8,299 nt of DNA from JBDNJM01 sp041687755 (GTDB lineage Bacteria; Planctomycetota; UBA1135; GCA-002686595), in the NCBI GenBank assembly GCA_041687755.1, contig JBDNJM010000106.1:1-8299 (forward strand), written 5' to 3'. This document shows, piece after piece, positions 1-8,299 of the stretch; positions within the stretch are counted from its first letter, which is position 1; every line of letters begins with the position of its first letter. Below the pieces are notes generated by a model. The model worked only from the letters and a program-made list of their open reading frames with translations, searched no databases and was not told the origin of the DNA. A program made the position numbers and the translations under genes.

Positions 1-2
1 CT

Positions 3-59
3 GCCGCTGAAGGCCACCAAGCCGGAGAAAACGTGCCTGGCACCGTATCTTTCCCCCCG
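3..59 (+). repeat. Left copy of a palindromic dispersed repeat (REP/BIME-like)
   Basis: Positions 17-49 are an exact 33-base reverse complement of 8231-8263 near the other end of the window. The similarity continues on both sides: 3-16 match the complement of the right copy with two substitutions, and 50-59 match after a substitution and a one-base indel next to a run of six C. At the core is the short palindrome GTGCCTGGCAC (33-43), two 5-base arms around one central base. The copy begins inside what is the central hairpin of the right copy, so the window probably cuts through a larger element here. Such GC-rich intergenic palindromes resemble REP elements mobilised by Y1-type transposases; that class assignment is inference, and no transposase is in the window. 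Confidence 0.85.
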
Positions 60-353
60 CCCGCACCCTGTGGGGAGCGAGCTCCAGGAATCGGTGAGCC
101 GAGGGTTCGCCCCGCAAAGTTCTCCGGCTCTGTGTCCTGGAAGATACTTGTCCGCTGAGCATGGCAGCCGATTCCCATCCGCTCGAGTCACCGATCCAGC
201 GATTCCTGCGCACGGACCGATAACGACGGACGACTAGCAGATGAACAGGTCACCGGAGCGCCTCCTGGCAGGCGGCACGGCAGGGCGTCGGACTGGAGCG
301 ACGCCGGTCGAACCGCACAGGCGGTCGATCGGTGCGGAACAGCCCCTGGAGCC
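60..353. other. Gene-free leader upstream of the prkA operon
   Basis: No convincing gene lies here. A 20-codon open frame begins with ATG at 161 and ends with TAA at 221-223, but it has no clear ribosome binding site and nothing recognisable. A weak sigma70-like pair can be drawn (TTCTCC at 120-125, 17 bases, GATACT at 143-148), matching consensus at only about half of the positions. A small inverted repeat GGAGC/GCTCC lies near 76-87. The operon promoter should be in this stretch because the genes downstream are tightly packed, but I cannot locate it reliably. In enterobacteria the homologous yeaGH operon is controlled by starvation and general stress regulators; no matching site is evident here. 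Confidence 0.5.
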
Positions 354-2399
<2,046 letters not shown>

Positions 2400-2428
2400 C
2401 GGCCTGCGCCCGCTGAACGGAGCTGCCT

Positions 2429-3547
2429 ATGGCCTCCCCGCTCTACCGCATCGAGTCCGACCACTCGCGCTTCCGTGAAATCGTGCGCGGGCGGATCCGC
2501 CAAGACCTGCGCAAGTACCTCTCCAGCGGCGAGCTGCTGGGGCGCGTCGGCGACGGCGTCGTCTCGATCCCGCTGCCCCAGATCGAGCTGCCCCAGTTCC
2601 GCTTTGGCGAGAACGACGGGGACGGCGAGGGCGGCGAGGGGCAAGAGGGCGAGAGCGGTGGCGACGCGAAGGAGGCCCAGGGCCAGGGGGCGGGTCAGGC
2701 CGGAGACGGCGAGGGCAACCATGTGCTCGAGGTCGAGGTGGACCTCGATGACCTGGCGGACATGCTCGGCAGCGAGCTCGAACTACCGAACATCGAGCCC
2801 CGCGGTGCGCGGCAGATGGAGAGCGAGGCCGGCCGCTACAACGGCGTGCGGCGCGCGGGCCCCAACTCCCTGCGGCATTTTCGGCGCAGCTACAAGAACG
2901 CGCTGAAGCGCACGATCGCGGCGGGGCTGTGGGACCCCGAGAACCCGATGATCGTGCCAGAGCACGACGACTTCCGGTATCGGGCACGGCGCGTCTCGAT
3001 CCAGCCGGACTCCTCGGCCGTCGTGTTCCACATGATGGACGTCTCGGGGTCGATGGGCGCCGAGCAAAAGCAGGTCGTGCGCATGCAGGCCTTCTGGATC
3101 GATACCTGGCTGCGGCGGCAGTACAAGAACCTCGAGGTCGTCTACATCGTCCACGACGCGGCGGCTCGGGTGGTGGACAGTCACACGTTCTTCCACCTGC
3201 GCGAGTCCGGCGGCACCAAGATCTCGAGCGCCTACGAGCTGTGTCTGCGCCAGATCCACGAGCGCTTTGCCCCTGAGGACTACAACATCTACCCGTTCCA
3301 CTACTCGGACGGCGACAACTGGTCGGCGCGCGACACAGAGCTGTGCGTGAACCTCTTGCGCGACGAACTCCTGCCGCGCGCCAACCAGTTCTGTTACGCC
3401 CAGGTCAAGAGCGCCCACGGCTCGGGGCAGTTCAAGAAGGACCTGGACCTGGCCTTCATGGATCAGGGGCACGTTGTGACGGCCGGGCTGGACAGCCGCG
3501 AAGACGTGCCCGAGTCGATCCGCCTGTTCCTCGGCTCCGGACGCTGA
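2429..3547 (+). CDS. yeaH: DUF444 family protein (YeaH/YhbH) with VWA-type MIDAS motif
   Basis: This 372-residue protein belongs to the YeaH/YhbH (DUF444) family that nearly always accompanies prkA. The N-terminal part has SDHSRFREIVRGRIRQ-type sequence (10-25), followed by a low-complexity linker rich in Gly, Glu, Asp and Gln (about 60-97). The C-terminal half is a von Willebrand A-like fold: DVSGSM at 204-209 is a DxSxS metal-ion-dependent adhesion site, followed by VVYIVHDA (237-244), ESGGTKISSAY (259-269) supplying the MIDAS threonine, and SDGDNW (293-298), all family hallmarks. The start is supported by GGAG at 2419-2422, six bases before ATG, 29 bases after the prkA stop. In E. coli YeaH acts with YeaG in nitrogen starvation and stress; the Bacillus homologue YhbH is linked to sporulation. 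A binding-partner or adaptor role for PrkA is inference. No truncation is visible. Confidence 0.95.
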   Translation: MASPLYRIESDHSRFREIVRGRIRQDLRKYLSSGELLGRVGDGVVSIPLPQIELPQFRFGENDGDGEGGEGQEGESGGDAKEAQGQGAGQAGDGEGNHVLEVEVDLDDLADMLGSELELPNIEPRGARQMESEAGRYNGVRRAGPNSLRHFRRSYKNALKRTIAAGLWDPENPMIVPEHDDFRYRARRVSIQPDSSAVVFHMMDVSGSMGAEQKQVVRMQAFWIDTWLRRQYKNLEVVYIVHDAAARVVDSHTFFHLRESGGTKISSAYELCLRQIHERFAPEDYNIYPFHYSDGDNWSARDTELCVNLLRDELLPRANQFCYAQVKSAHGSGQFKKDLDLAFMDQGHVVTAGLDSREDVPESIRLFLGSGR

Positions 3548-3551
3548 CGCC

Positions 3552-4898
3552 ATGCGGATCAAGACCGACCTTCCGAGCGTCTTGAAGTACCACGCGCTCG
3601 TCATCGAGAGCGCCGCCCGGGACGCGGGCCTGGACTTTTTCGACGTGGTCTTCGAGCTGCTGGACGCGCGCGAGGTCAACGGCATCGCTGCCTACGGTGG
3701 GTTCCCGTTGCGTTACCCCTCGTGGCGCTTCGGGATGGACTACGAGCGGCTCCAGAAGGGCTACGACTGGGGCCTCTCGAAGATCTACGAGCTGGTCATC
3801 AACAACGACCCGACTTACGCCTACCTCGTGCGCTCGAACTCGCTGCTCGAGCAGAAGCTGGTCATGGCCCACGTCTATGGGCACGCCGACTTTTTTAAGA
3901 ACAACGTGTGGTTCAAGGGCACCGACCGGAGAATGCTCGAGACGATGGGCCGGCACGCGGCGCGTGTGCGCAAGCTGGTTGACGAACAGGGGCAGGACCG
4001 CGTGGATTGTTTCATGGACCTCGCACTGTCGCTCGAGGGGCTGATCGATCCGTACCCGCCGTCGCGGGAGGCCGGCTCGCGTTCGGAGTCTGGGGCGGTG
4101 CTTTCGGAACGGCGGCTGCACGCGTTGCTGAGCTTCGGCAACGAAGAGGAGCCCAAGCCCGCGGCCGCGCGCTTCGCGGCGGACTTCCCCGTCGCCGACG
4201 TCCTCGGGTTCCTGATGGAGCACGCGCCGTTGGAGCGCTGGGAGCGCGAGCTGCTCTCAATCGTGCGCGAGGAGGCCTACTACTTCGCGCCCCAGCGGAT
4301 CACGAAGGTCGCCAACGAAGGCTGGGCCTGCTTCTGGCACTCGAAACTCCTGACCGGCGGCCTGCTCGACTCCTCGGAGATCGTCGATTTCGCGGACACC
4401 CACGCCGGGGCGACGGCCGCCGCGCCGGGGCAGTTCAATCCGTACAAGCTGGGCTTGGCCCTGTGGCGCCATGCCGAGCGTGCCGGGCAGGACCTGTTCG
4501 TGATGCGGCGGGTGCACAACGATGTCAGCCTGATCAACGCGGTCTGCGACGAGGAGTTCGTCATGCGGTACCACGGCGTGCGACCGTCAGACGAGCGCCG
4601 CGCGCGCGAAGCGGGCCTTAACTGGACGGAGTGGCGGGACGGTCTGCTCGCGCAGCTCACGAACGGCGGGCAGCCGCGAATCCGGGCGCGCTCTTGCGAC
4701 ACGAAGTCCGAGGGCGAGCTGGTGCTGGAGCACCTGCACGACGGGCGGGACCTGCAGCTCGTCACGGCGAAGGCGACGCTCGATAACGTGGCGAAGATCT
4801 GGGGCCGGCGGGTCGAGTTGCACAGCCAGGTGGCCGCCAAACCTGTCGCTCTGGCGGCCGAGAACGGCAAGGTCGAGCAAGTTGAGCTGAGCGCCTGA
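3552..4898 (+). CDS. spoVR: SpoVR family protein
   Basis: This 448-residue protein is a SpoVR/YcgB family member, slightly shorter than YcgB of E. coli (about 510) and close to Bacillus SpoVR (about 470). Diagnostic stretches are YGGFPLRYPSWRFGMDYE (48-65), KIYELVINNDP (77-87), AHVYGHADFFKNN (106-118), NEGWACFWH (255-263) and FNPYKLG (295-301). H107 and H111 in an HxxxH arrangement, together with E256 and H263, look like metal ligands; that reading is mine and not a demonstrated site. In Bacillus SpoVR is needed for proper spore cortex formation; elsewhere the molecular function is unknown. No signal peptide or membrane segment is seen, so it should be cytoplasmic. The start lies only four bases after the DUF444 stop with no strong Shine-Dalgarno, so translational coupling is likely. 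A variable, polar stretch at about 168-210 interrupts the two conserved blocks. Confidence 0.94.
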   Translation: MRIKTDLPSVLKYHALVIESAARDAGLDFFDVVFELLDAREVNGIAAYGGFPLRYPSWRFGMDYERLQKGYDWGLSKIYELVINNDPTYAYLVRSNSLLEQKLVMAHVYGHADFFKNNVWFKGTDRRMLETMGRHAARVRKLVDEQGQDRVDCFMDLALSLEGLIDPYPPSREAGSRSESGAVLSERRLHALLSFGNEEEPKPAAARFAADFPVADVLGFLMEHAPLERWERELLSIVREEAYYFAPQRITKVANEGWACFWHSKLLTGGLLDSSEIVDFADTHAGATAAAPGQFNPYKLGLALWRHAERAGQDLFVMRRVHNDVSLINAVCDEEFVMRYHGVRPSDERRAREAGLNWTEWRDGLLAQLTNGGQPRIRARSCDTKSEGELVLEHLHDGRDLQLVTAKATLDNVAKIWGRRVELHSQVAAKPVALAAENGKVEQVELSA

Positions 4899-4910
4899 CG
4901 CCACAGGCGC
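4891..4910. terminator. Small hairpin at the convergent gene junction, possible bidirectional terminator
   Basis: GCGCCTG (4891-4897) and CAGGCGC (4904-4910) form a perfect 7-bp GC-rich stem with a 6-base loop. The left arm includes the first two bases of the spoVR TGA stop (4896-4898), and the stem ends five bases before the stop codon of the opposite-strand gene (4915-4917). No T tract follows on either strand, so it is not a classical intrinsic terminator. Its place in the 16-base gap between converging genes is the main argument for a termination role. Confidence 0.35.
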
Positions 4911-4914
4911 CCGG

Positions 4915-6525
4915 CTACCAGCGGAAGTCGCTGTCGTCGACCCGCACGCTCAAGGCCTCGCGCAGGCGCTGGGTCTCCTTGGCCTCCATCAGCCGTAGCT
5001 CGAGCGGCCGCACGCCGAGACCGCCGGCAGTGTCGAGGAGCAGGTGGCGCATGCCCCAGCGCCGGTCAAGCACCGACTCGCGCTCGGTCGCGGTTTGGAG
5101 CTTCGAAACCGGCGCGATGATTGTGCGCCGCACGTAGGCGCCCACGCGGGAGGCAACCTTGTCCTCGGTGACCTGCCAGGCCAGCCAGTCGGCCTCGCGC
5201 TTGGCGCTGGGCAAGCTGTAGGCCAGCAGCAGCGCCGTGACCGCCAGCGCCCACAGCCCCAGGGGCTTGGCAAGCAGCAGGCCCAGCACCACCGGAGCGA
5301 TCAGGGCGCCGCGACGCAGGCGCTGCCGCGCGCGCGGGTGGGGCGGACGCCACTCGCCTTGGACCTGGAACTCCGGCGTGAAGGTGCGCAGGAAGGCGTC
5401 CACGAGGTGCCGTTCCAGGATCGGTACCAGCTCGGAGCCGCCGGTCGCGCCCGGGTCGGCGCCGCTGCGGCCAGCGTTGATGGCGTACACGGACACCACG
5501 CCGAACAAGCGGTGCAGCGGGCCCTCGACAATCGACAGCCGCTGAATGCGGCGGCGCGGCAGGGCGAGGGAAGTGCGCGTCCACAGGCCCTTCTCGATGC
5601 GCAGGTGCTCGCCGTCCAGCTCCAGCTTGAAGTTGCCGTAGCGCAGGAATGTCCAGGGGATCGAGATCAGGGGCGAGAGCAGGACGAGGAACACGAACCC
5701 GAAGCCGACGAAGCCAAACCCCGCGAGTTCGCCGATGCCGGGAATGTTCTTCAGCGCGTCGAGGAAGGGCAGATCCGTGACGCGGTCGAGGATGCCGTAC
5801 TGGCCCGCGATGCCGAGGGTGGCCGCGAGCGCGAGCAGCCCGCGGTTGCGCACCAGGCTGAGGGTCAGCAAGTCGCGCGCGGAGAGTCCCAGCCGAGGGG
5901 CGCGGCGCGGACTGTCGGGCGCCTCGAGGTCGCCGCTCTCGGCGTGCGCGTCGGACTCGCTCGGCGCCCGCTCGGTGGCCGCGTTGCCGCGCGCTCCTTG
6001 GATCGCTCGACGCAGCTCCGCGATCGCCTGGCTGGTCAGCGCCGTGAGCTCGGCCTCGGGCGCGCCATCGGTCGCCGTGCGCAGCCGGACCCCCGCGACC
6101 CCGAGCAAGCGGTGAATCGGGCTCTGGCGGGTGTCGATGTCCTGGATCCGATCGAACGGGATGTGCCGCTCGTTGCGGTTGAACAGCCCCTGACGCAGCA
6201 CGAGCTCCGTGCTGCGCAGCTCGTAACGCAGCGTCAGGTAGCGCGTGACTTGGATGACGGCGACCGGGACGACCGCGACCATCGCGTAGAACTCCCAGCC
6301 GAACTCGTCGCCGCGCGACACGAAGATCACCGCCAGGCCCGGTACAAACAGCGAGCGCAGGGTCTGGACGAGATCGAAAATGAGTGCGCTGGGGTGCTGG
6401 CGGCGCACTCTGGTCTCGGCCGACGCGGAGGTGGCCTCCGCAGACTCGGGCGGCGGCGCCTGCAGGTCCTGCGCGCTCGGCTCCGCCGCGTTGGCTTCCA
6501 TCCCGGAGCGGGGTTCAAACTCCAT
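4915..6525 (-). CDS. ydbT: Membrane protein with three bacterial PH domains (YdbT-like)
   Basis: This 536-residue protein looks like the larger partner of YdbS/YdbT-type pairs. After a disordered Pro/Ala/Glu-rich tail (1-42) come paired membrane segments at about 45-70 and 76-95, then a bPH2 (DUF304-type) domain at about 97-176 containing TELVLRQGLFNRNERHIPFDRIQDID. A charged linker (about 178-215) leads to membrane segments at about 226-244 and 268-294 and a second PH domain (about 295-380) with the parallel pattern LRIEKGLWTRTSLALPRRRIQRL. A third hydrophobic pair (about 406-439) precedes a more divergent third PH-like domain (about 445-527). The repeated unit of two helices plus PH domain, three times, is clear by eye. 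Its ATG lies inside the end of the upstream PH gene with an 11-base overlap, so translation is probably coupled; M9 is an alternative start. In Bacillus ydbST belongs to the sigma-W envelope-stress regulon and contributes to resistance to membrane-active bacteriocins; the same role here is inference. Confidence 0.88.
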   Translation of the reverse strand: MEFEPRSGMEANAAEPSAQDLQAPPPESAEATSASAETRVRRQHPSALIFDLVQTLRSLFVPGLAVIFVSRGDEFGWEFYAMVAVVPVAVIQVTRYLTLRYELRSTELVLRQGLFNRNERHIPFDRIQDIDTRQSPIHRLLGVAGVRLRTATDGAPEAELTALTSQAIAELRRAIQGARGNAATERAPSESDAHAESGDLEAPDSPRRAPRLGLSARDLLTLSLVRNRGLLALAATLGIAGQYGILDRVTDLPFLDALKNIPGIGELAGFGFVGFGFVFLVLLSPLISIPWTFLRYGNFKLELDGEHLRIEKGLWTRTSLALPRRRIQRLSIVEGPLHRLFGVVSVYAINAGRSGADPGATGGSELVPILERHLVDAFLRTFTPEFQVQGEWRPPHPRARQRLRRGALIAPVVLGLLLAKPLGLWALAVTALLLAYSLPSAKREADWLAWQVTEDKVASRVGAYVRRTIIAPVSKLQTATERESVLDRRWGMRHLLLDTAGGLGVRPLELRLMEAKETQRLREALSVRVDDSDFRW

Positions 6526-7165
6526 CGTCGTCGGCCCGTTCGAGGCCGGCCATGAGTTCGTCCCGGAGCTCGTCGGCGCGCCTGGAGCGCAGGCCGCTCA
6601 GGCCGATTGAAGCGTTCGTTGTGCCCGCGGTGTTGACCGTCAGGGTGGCCGTGTCGAAGCGTCGTTGGATCGGCCCCGACGACACGTCGGTGTGCTGGAT
6701 GCGCGAGCGCGGCACGGCGATCCAGCGCCGCACGACCACGCCCCGGCGGATCTCGAGCGCCCGGGGCCCGAGGCGATAGCGAGTGTGGTGCAGGACTTGC
6801 GGTGGCCAGAACCAGCCATGCAGGCCTATCGCTAGGGTCAGGAGAGCGCCGGCAGAGATCAACCAGGGCCACGCGTCCTCGGTCCACTCGCCGCGGAAGA
6901 CCCCTATGCTCAGGAGGGCCAGAGTGAGCGTTCCGACGAACGCTGTGGCGAGGCCGTTGCCGACCCGCTCGGAGCCCACGTAGCCGGGGGCCAGGCGTTC
7001 GAAGGGAGTTTCGTGGATCGAAACGCCCGGGTGCGTCGACGGCTCGGGGGCCTCGGCGGGGGTGCCGGACGGGGCCAGTTCGGCACCCTCAGGCGAGCCG
7101 AGGGGCTCCGCCGAGGTTGAGGGGCGCCAGACCTCGTCGTCGGGCTCTTGGTGCAGGGAATCCAT
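6515..7165 (-). CDS. ydbS: Membrane protein with one bacterial PH domain (YdbS-like)
   Basis: This 216-residue protein has a long disordered, acidic and proline-rich N-terminus (1-65), two membrane helices at about 70-90 and 98-117, and a single bPH2 domain at about 127-208. The domain shows the family pattern: RYRLGPRALEIRRGVVVRR, then VPRSRIQHTDVSSGPIQRRF, then a strand region TATLTVNTAG and a closing helix RADELRDELMAGL. It is the first gene of a two-gene minus-strand operon; its TGA overlaps the start of the three-PH-domain gene. The ATG at 7165 is the first one after an in-frame TAG at 7175-7177. A strong GGAGGT sits 16 bases upstream, too far to be a standard ribosome binding site, so initiation may be weak. 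The N-terminal tail is longer than I expect for YdbS. Confidence 0.88.
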   Translation of the reverse strand: MDSLHQEPDDEVWRPSTSAEPLGSPEGAELAPSGTPAEAPEPSTHPGVSIHETPFERLAPGYVGSERVGNGLATAFVGTLTLALLSIGVFRGEWTEDAWPWLISAGALLTLAIGLHGWFWPPQVLHHTRYRLGPRALEIRRGVVVRRWIAVPRSRIQHTDVSSGPIQRRFDTATLTVNTAGTTNASIGLSGLRSRRADELRDELMAGLERADDDGV

Positions 7166-7263
7166 GGGAGGGCTCTAGCGTACCTCCAGCCGGAGGATTC
7201 CATTCAGCAGGCCGTCCGAGACCAGGCTTGTTCTGCCCCGGTTCCGAGGGCGACACTCTGGAC
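7166..7263. promoter_or_regulatory. Divergent intergenic region expected to hold both promoters
   Basis: These 98 bases separate the start of the minus-strand PH-domain pair from the plus-strand nuclease gene, so promoters for both directions probably lie here or within the gene ends. I see no convincing -35/-10 pair. A short stem, CCTCC (7183-7187) with GGAGG (7192-7196) around four bases, is the only visible symmetry. A GAGGG at about 7248-7252 precedes the nuclease ATG at some distance. The call rests on gene arrangement, not on a recognised motif. Confidence 0.35.
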
Positions 7264-8205
7264 ATGGCTCTTGTTCACGAACTGTCCTGGTCGGTGTCGC
7301 GCTCCGGAACCTTCGCCGAGTGCCGGCGGAGTTACTACCTGAACTACTACCTGTCCTGGCTCGGCTGGGGCCGCAGCGCTCCGCCCGAGCGGGCCCGGGC
7401 CTACCTGCTGAAGAAGCTCACGCGTCTGCCGATGCACGCTGGCGACTGCCTGCACGTCGCCCTGGCCGACTGGTTCGGCGAGCGCGCTCGCGGCCGCGGC
7501 CACGGCCCCGACTGGGTCCGCGACAAGGCCCTCCAGCGCCTGCGCGAGGGCTGGAAGGAGTCCCGGGACCGGGCGGCCGACTGGGAGCGGCGCCCCTCCA
7601 AGCACGTGCGGCTCGCCGAGCACTACTACGGCGAGCCCGACATCGATGAGACCACGGACGCGGCCAAGCGCTACGGCAGCCGCTACGTCGAGCGCATCGA
7701 AGAGGGCACCCGGCAGTTCTTTGAGTCCCCGGACCTGGCGCCCGCCCGCGAGGCGGATCCGTCCACGTACCTGGCCTGCGAGGAAATGGGGACCTTCCCG
7801 CTGTTCGACACCAAGATCTACGCGGTGCCGGACTTCGCCTACCGCGACGCCGAGGGGCGCGTGAGGATTTGGGACTGGAAGACGGGCCAGCCGCGCGAGC
7901 AGGACGTGTTCCAGCTGGCGCTCTACGCCCTGTACTCCGAGGCGGTCTTCGGAGCGGATCCGACCGAGGTCTGGTGCGCCGACGCGTACCTGCCGACGGG
8001 CGAGGTGCGCGCGCACACCTTCGATCGCGCGCAGCTCGACGCGACGCTTGAGCGCATCCAGGCCTCGATGGCGGAGATGAGCGCGGTGCACTTCGACGCG
8101 GATCGGGGGACCGGCGACGCGGCCGACTTCCCGATGATCCCCGCGGACGCACCGGAGGCGCGCGCGTGCGAGCGCTGCGGCTTCCGCGAGATCTGCGGGC
8201 GCTGA
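7264..8205 (+). CDS. PD-(D/E)XK nuclease with Cas4/AddB-type Fe-S cysteines
   Basis: With ATG at 7264 this is a 313-residue RecB-family nuclease. Visible motifs in order: LSWSVSRSGTFAEC with Cys20; GDCLH (60-64) giving the RecB-type histidine H64; VPD with D190; DWKTG (204-208) giving the catalytic D204 and K206; QLALY (217-221) as the QxxxY motif; and a C-terminal CxxCxxxxxC (C302, C305, C311). One early cysteine plus three late ones is the 4Fe-4S layout of Cas4 and AddB/AdnB nucleases. All key residues are present, so it should be an active DNA exonuclease or endonuclease; substrate and partner are unknown. There is no helicase domain and no cas gene nearby. The frame stays open upstream to 7117, but that extension overlaps the divergent gene and lacks family character, and homologues start just before LSW. 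The ribosome binding site is weak. Confidence 0.88.
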   Translation: MALVHELSWSVSRSGTFAECRRSYYLNYYLSWLGWGRSAPPERARAYLLKKLTRLPMHAGDCLHVALADWFGERARGRGHGPDWVRDKALQRLREGWKESRDRAADWERRPSKHVRLAEHYYGEPDIDETTDAAKRYGSRYVERIEEGTRQFFESPDLAPAREADPSTYLACEEMGTFPLFDTKIYAVPDFAYRDAEGRVRIWDWKTGQPREQDVFQLALYALYSEAVFGADPTEVWCADAYLPTGEVRAHTFDRAQLDATLERIQASMAEMSAVHFDADRGTGDAADFPMIPADAPEARACERCGFREICGR

Positions 8206-8219
8206 CCCAAGCGTCTGGC

Positions 8220-8299
8220 CGGGGGGCAAGGATACGGTGCCAGGCACGTTTTCTCCGGCTTGGAGGCCTTCTGCGGCATAGCCGCAGAAGGCCGCCAAG
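8220..8299 (-). repeat. Right copy of the palindromic dispersed repeat, inverted
   Basis: Positions 8231-8263 are the exact reverse complement of 17-49, including the core GTGCCAGGCAC (8237-8247). Flanking bases 8220-8230 match the left copy with small differences. The repeat then runs straight into a large hairpin (8259-8299). Because the last bases CCAAG are how the left copy enters its conserved half, the element very likely continues beyond the window as a mirror image, giving a two-armed, BIME-like structure. It begins 15 bases after the nuclease stop. Confidence 0.85.
8259..8299. repeat. Long hairpin at the centre of the right repeat
   Basis: GGCCTTCTGCGGC (8265-8277) pairs perfectly with GCCGCAGAAGGCC (8281-8293) around the loop ATA. 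One A/G mismatch (8264 with 8294) is followed by five more pairs, CTTGG (8259-8263) with CCAAG (8295-8299). The stem is therefore 19 positions with one mismatch and reaches the window end. It could also stop transcription from the nuclease gene, but there is no T tract, so it is not a standard intrinsic terminator. Confidence 0.85.

Noticed and set aside
36..55. Sigma54-like promoter around TGGCAC at 38-43
   Set aside because: The TGGCAC belongs to the repeat's palindromic core and no properly spaced TTGC box follows.
161..223. 20-codon open frame in the prkA leader
   Set aside because: It has no ribosome binding site, no stalling-type or hydrophobic sequence, and such short frames are common by chance.
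5044..6555. Long plus-strand open frame (503 codons) opposite the three-PH-domain gene
   Set aside because: Its translation is dominated by Arg, Gln, Ala, Gly and Asp without domains or membrane segments, while the opposite strand encodes clear helices and PH motifs.
7117..7263. Upstream extension of the nuclease to an ATG at 7117
   Set aside because: The added 49 residues overlap the divergent PH gene start, are Arg/Gly/Pro-rich without conservation character, and the family normally begins near the LSW motif.
7264..8205. CRISPR-associated cas4 gene
   Set aside because: The residue pattern is Cas4-like, but there is no cas1, cas2 or repeat-spacer array in the window, and AddB-like solo nucleases share the pattern.
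7204..8298. Long minus-strand open frame opposite the nuclease, extending into the right repeat
   Set aside because: The plus strand carries the complete nuclease motif set; the antisense frame shows only codon-bias composition and begins within repeat DNA.

Overview
The window is high-GC DNA (very GC-rich by eye, with strong G/C preference at third codon positions) and is dense with long genes. It looks like a bacterial chromosome segment. I cannot place the organism securely. The bias and gene set fit a high-GC lineage such as Myxococcota, Planctomycetota or a related group, but no rRNA or other marker is present. No phage, plasmid, CRISPR, tRNA or rRNA feature is visible.

Layout. Positions 1-59 carry one copy of a palindromic dispersed repeat. 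Positions 60-353 are a gene-free leader. Positions 354-4898 are a compact plus-strand operon of three genes: a PrkA-family AAA+ protein, a DUF444/YeaH-family protein with a von Willebrand-type MIDAS motif, and a SpoVR-family protein. This is the well-known prkA-yeaH(yhbH)-spoVR(ycgB) stress/sporulation module, and all three genes look intact. A small hairpin spans the convergent junction near 4900. On the minus strand, 7165-4915 hold two coupled membrane proteins with bacterial PH (bPH2) domains, resembling the ydbS-ydbT pair, with the stop of the first overlapping the start of the second by 11 nt. A 98-bp divergent spacer (7166-7263) separates them from a plus-strand PD-(D/E)XK nuclease (7264-8205) that carries the four-cysteine Fe-S pattern of Cas4/AddB proteins. 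Positions 8220-8299 hold a second copy of the dispersed repeat, inverted relative to the first, with a nearly perfect 41-nt hairpin at its centre.

How the genes may work together. The PrkA/YeaH/SpoVR set is a known co-occurring module linked to starvation, stationary phase and, in Bacillus, sporulation; its biochemical mechanism is only partly understood. The PH-domain pair probably acts in the membrane and, by analogy to Bacillus ydbST, in envelope stress. The nuclease is a stand-alone gene with no helicase or cas partner here. I do not see strong evidence for a wholly new multi-gene system. The most unexplained structure is the inverted pair of complex repeats at the two window ends. The most interesting mechanistic idea is that PrkA plus the MIDAS protein form an AAA+/VWA pair acting on the metalloenzyme-like SpoVR.
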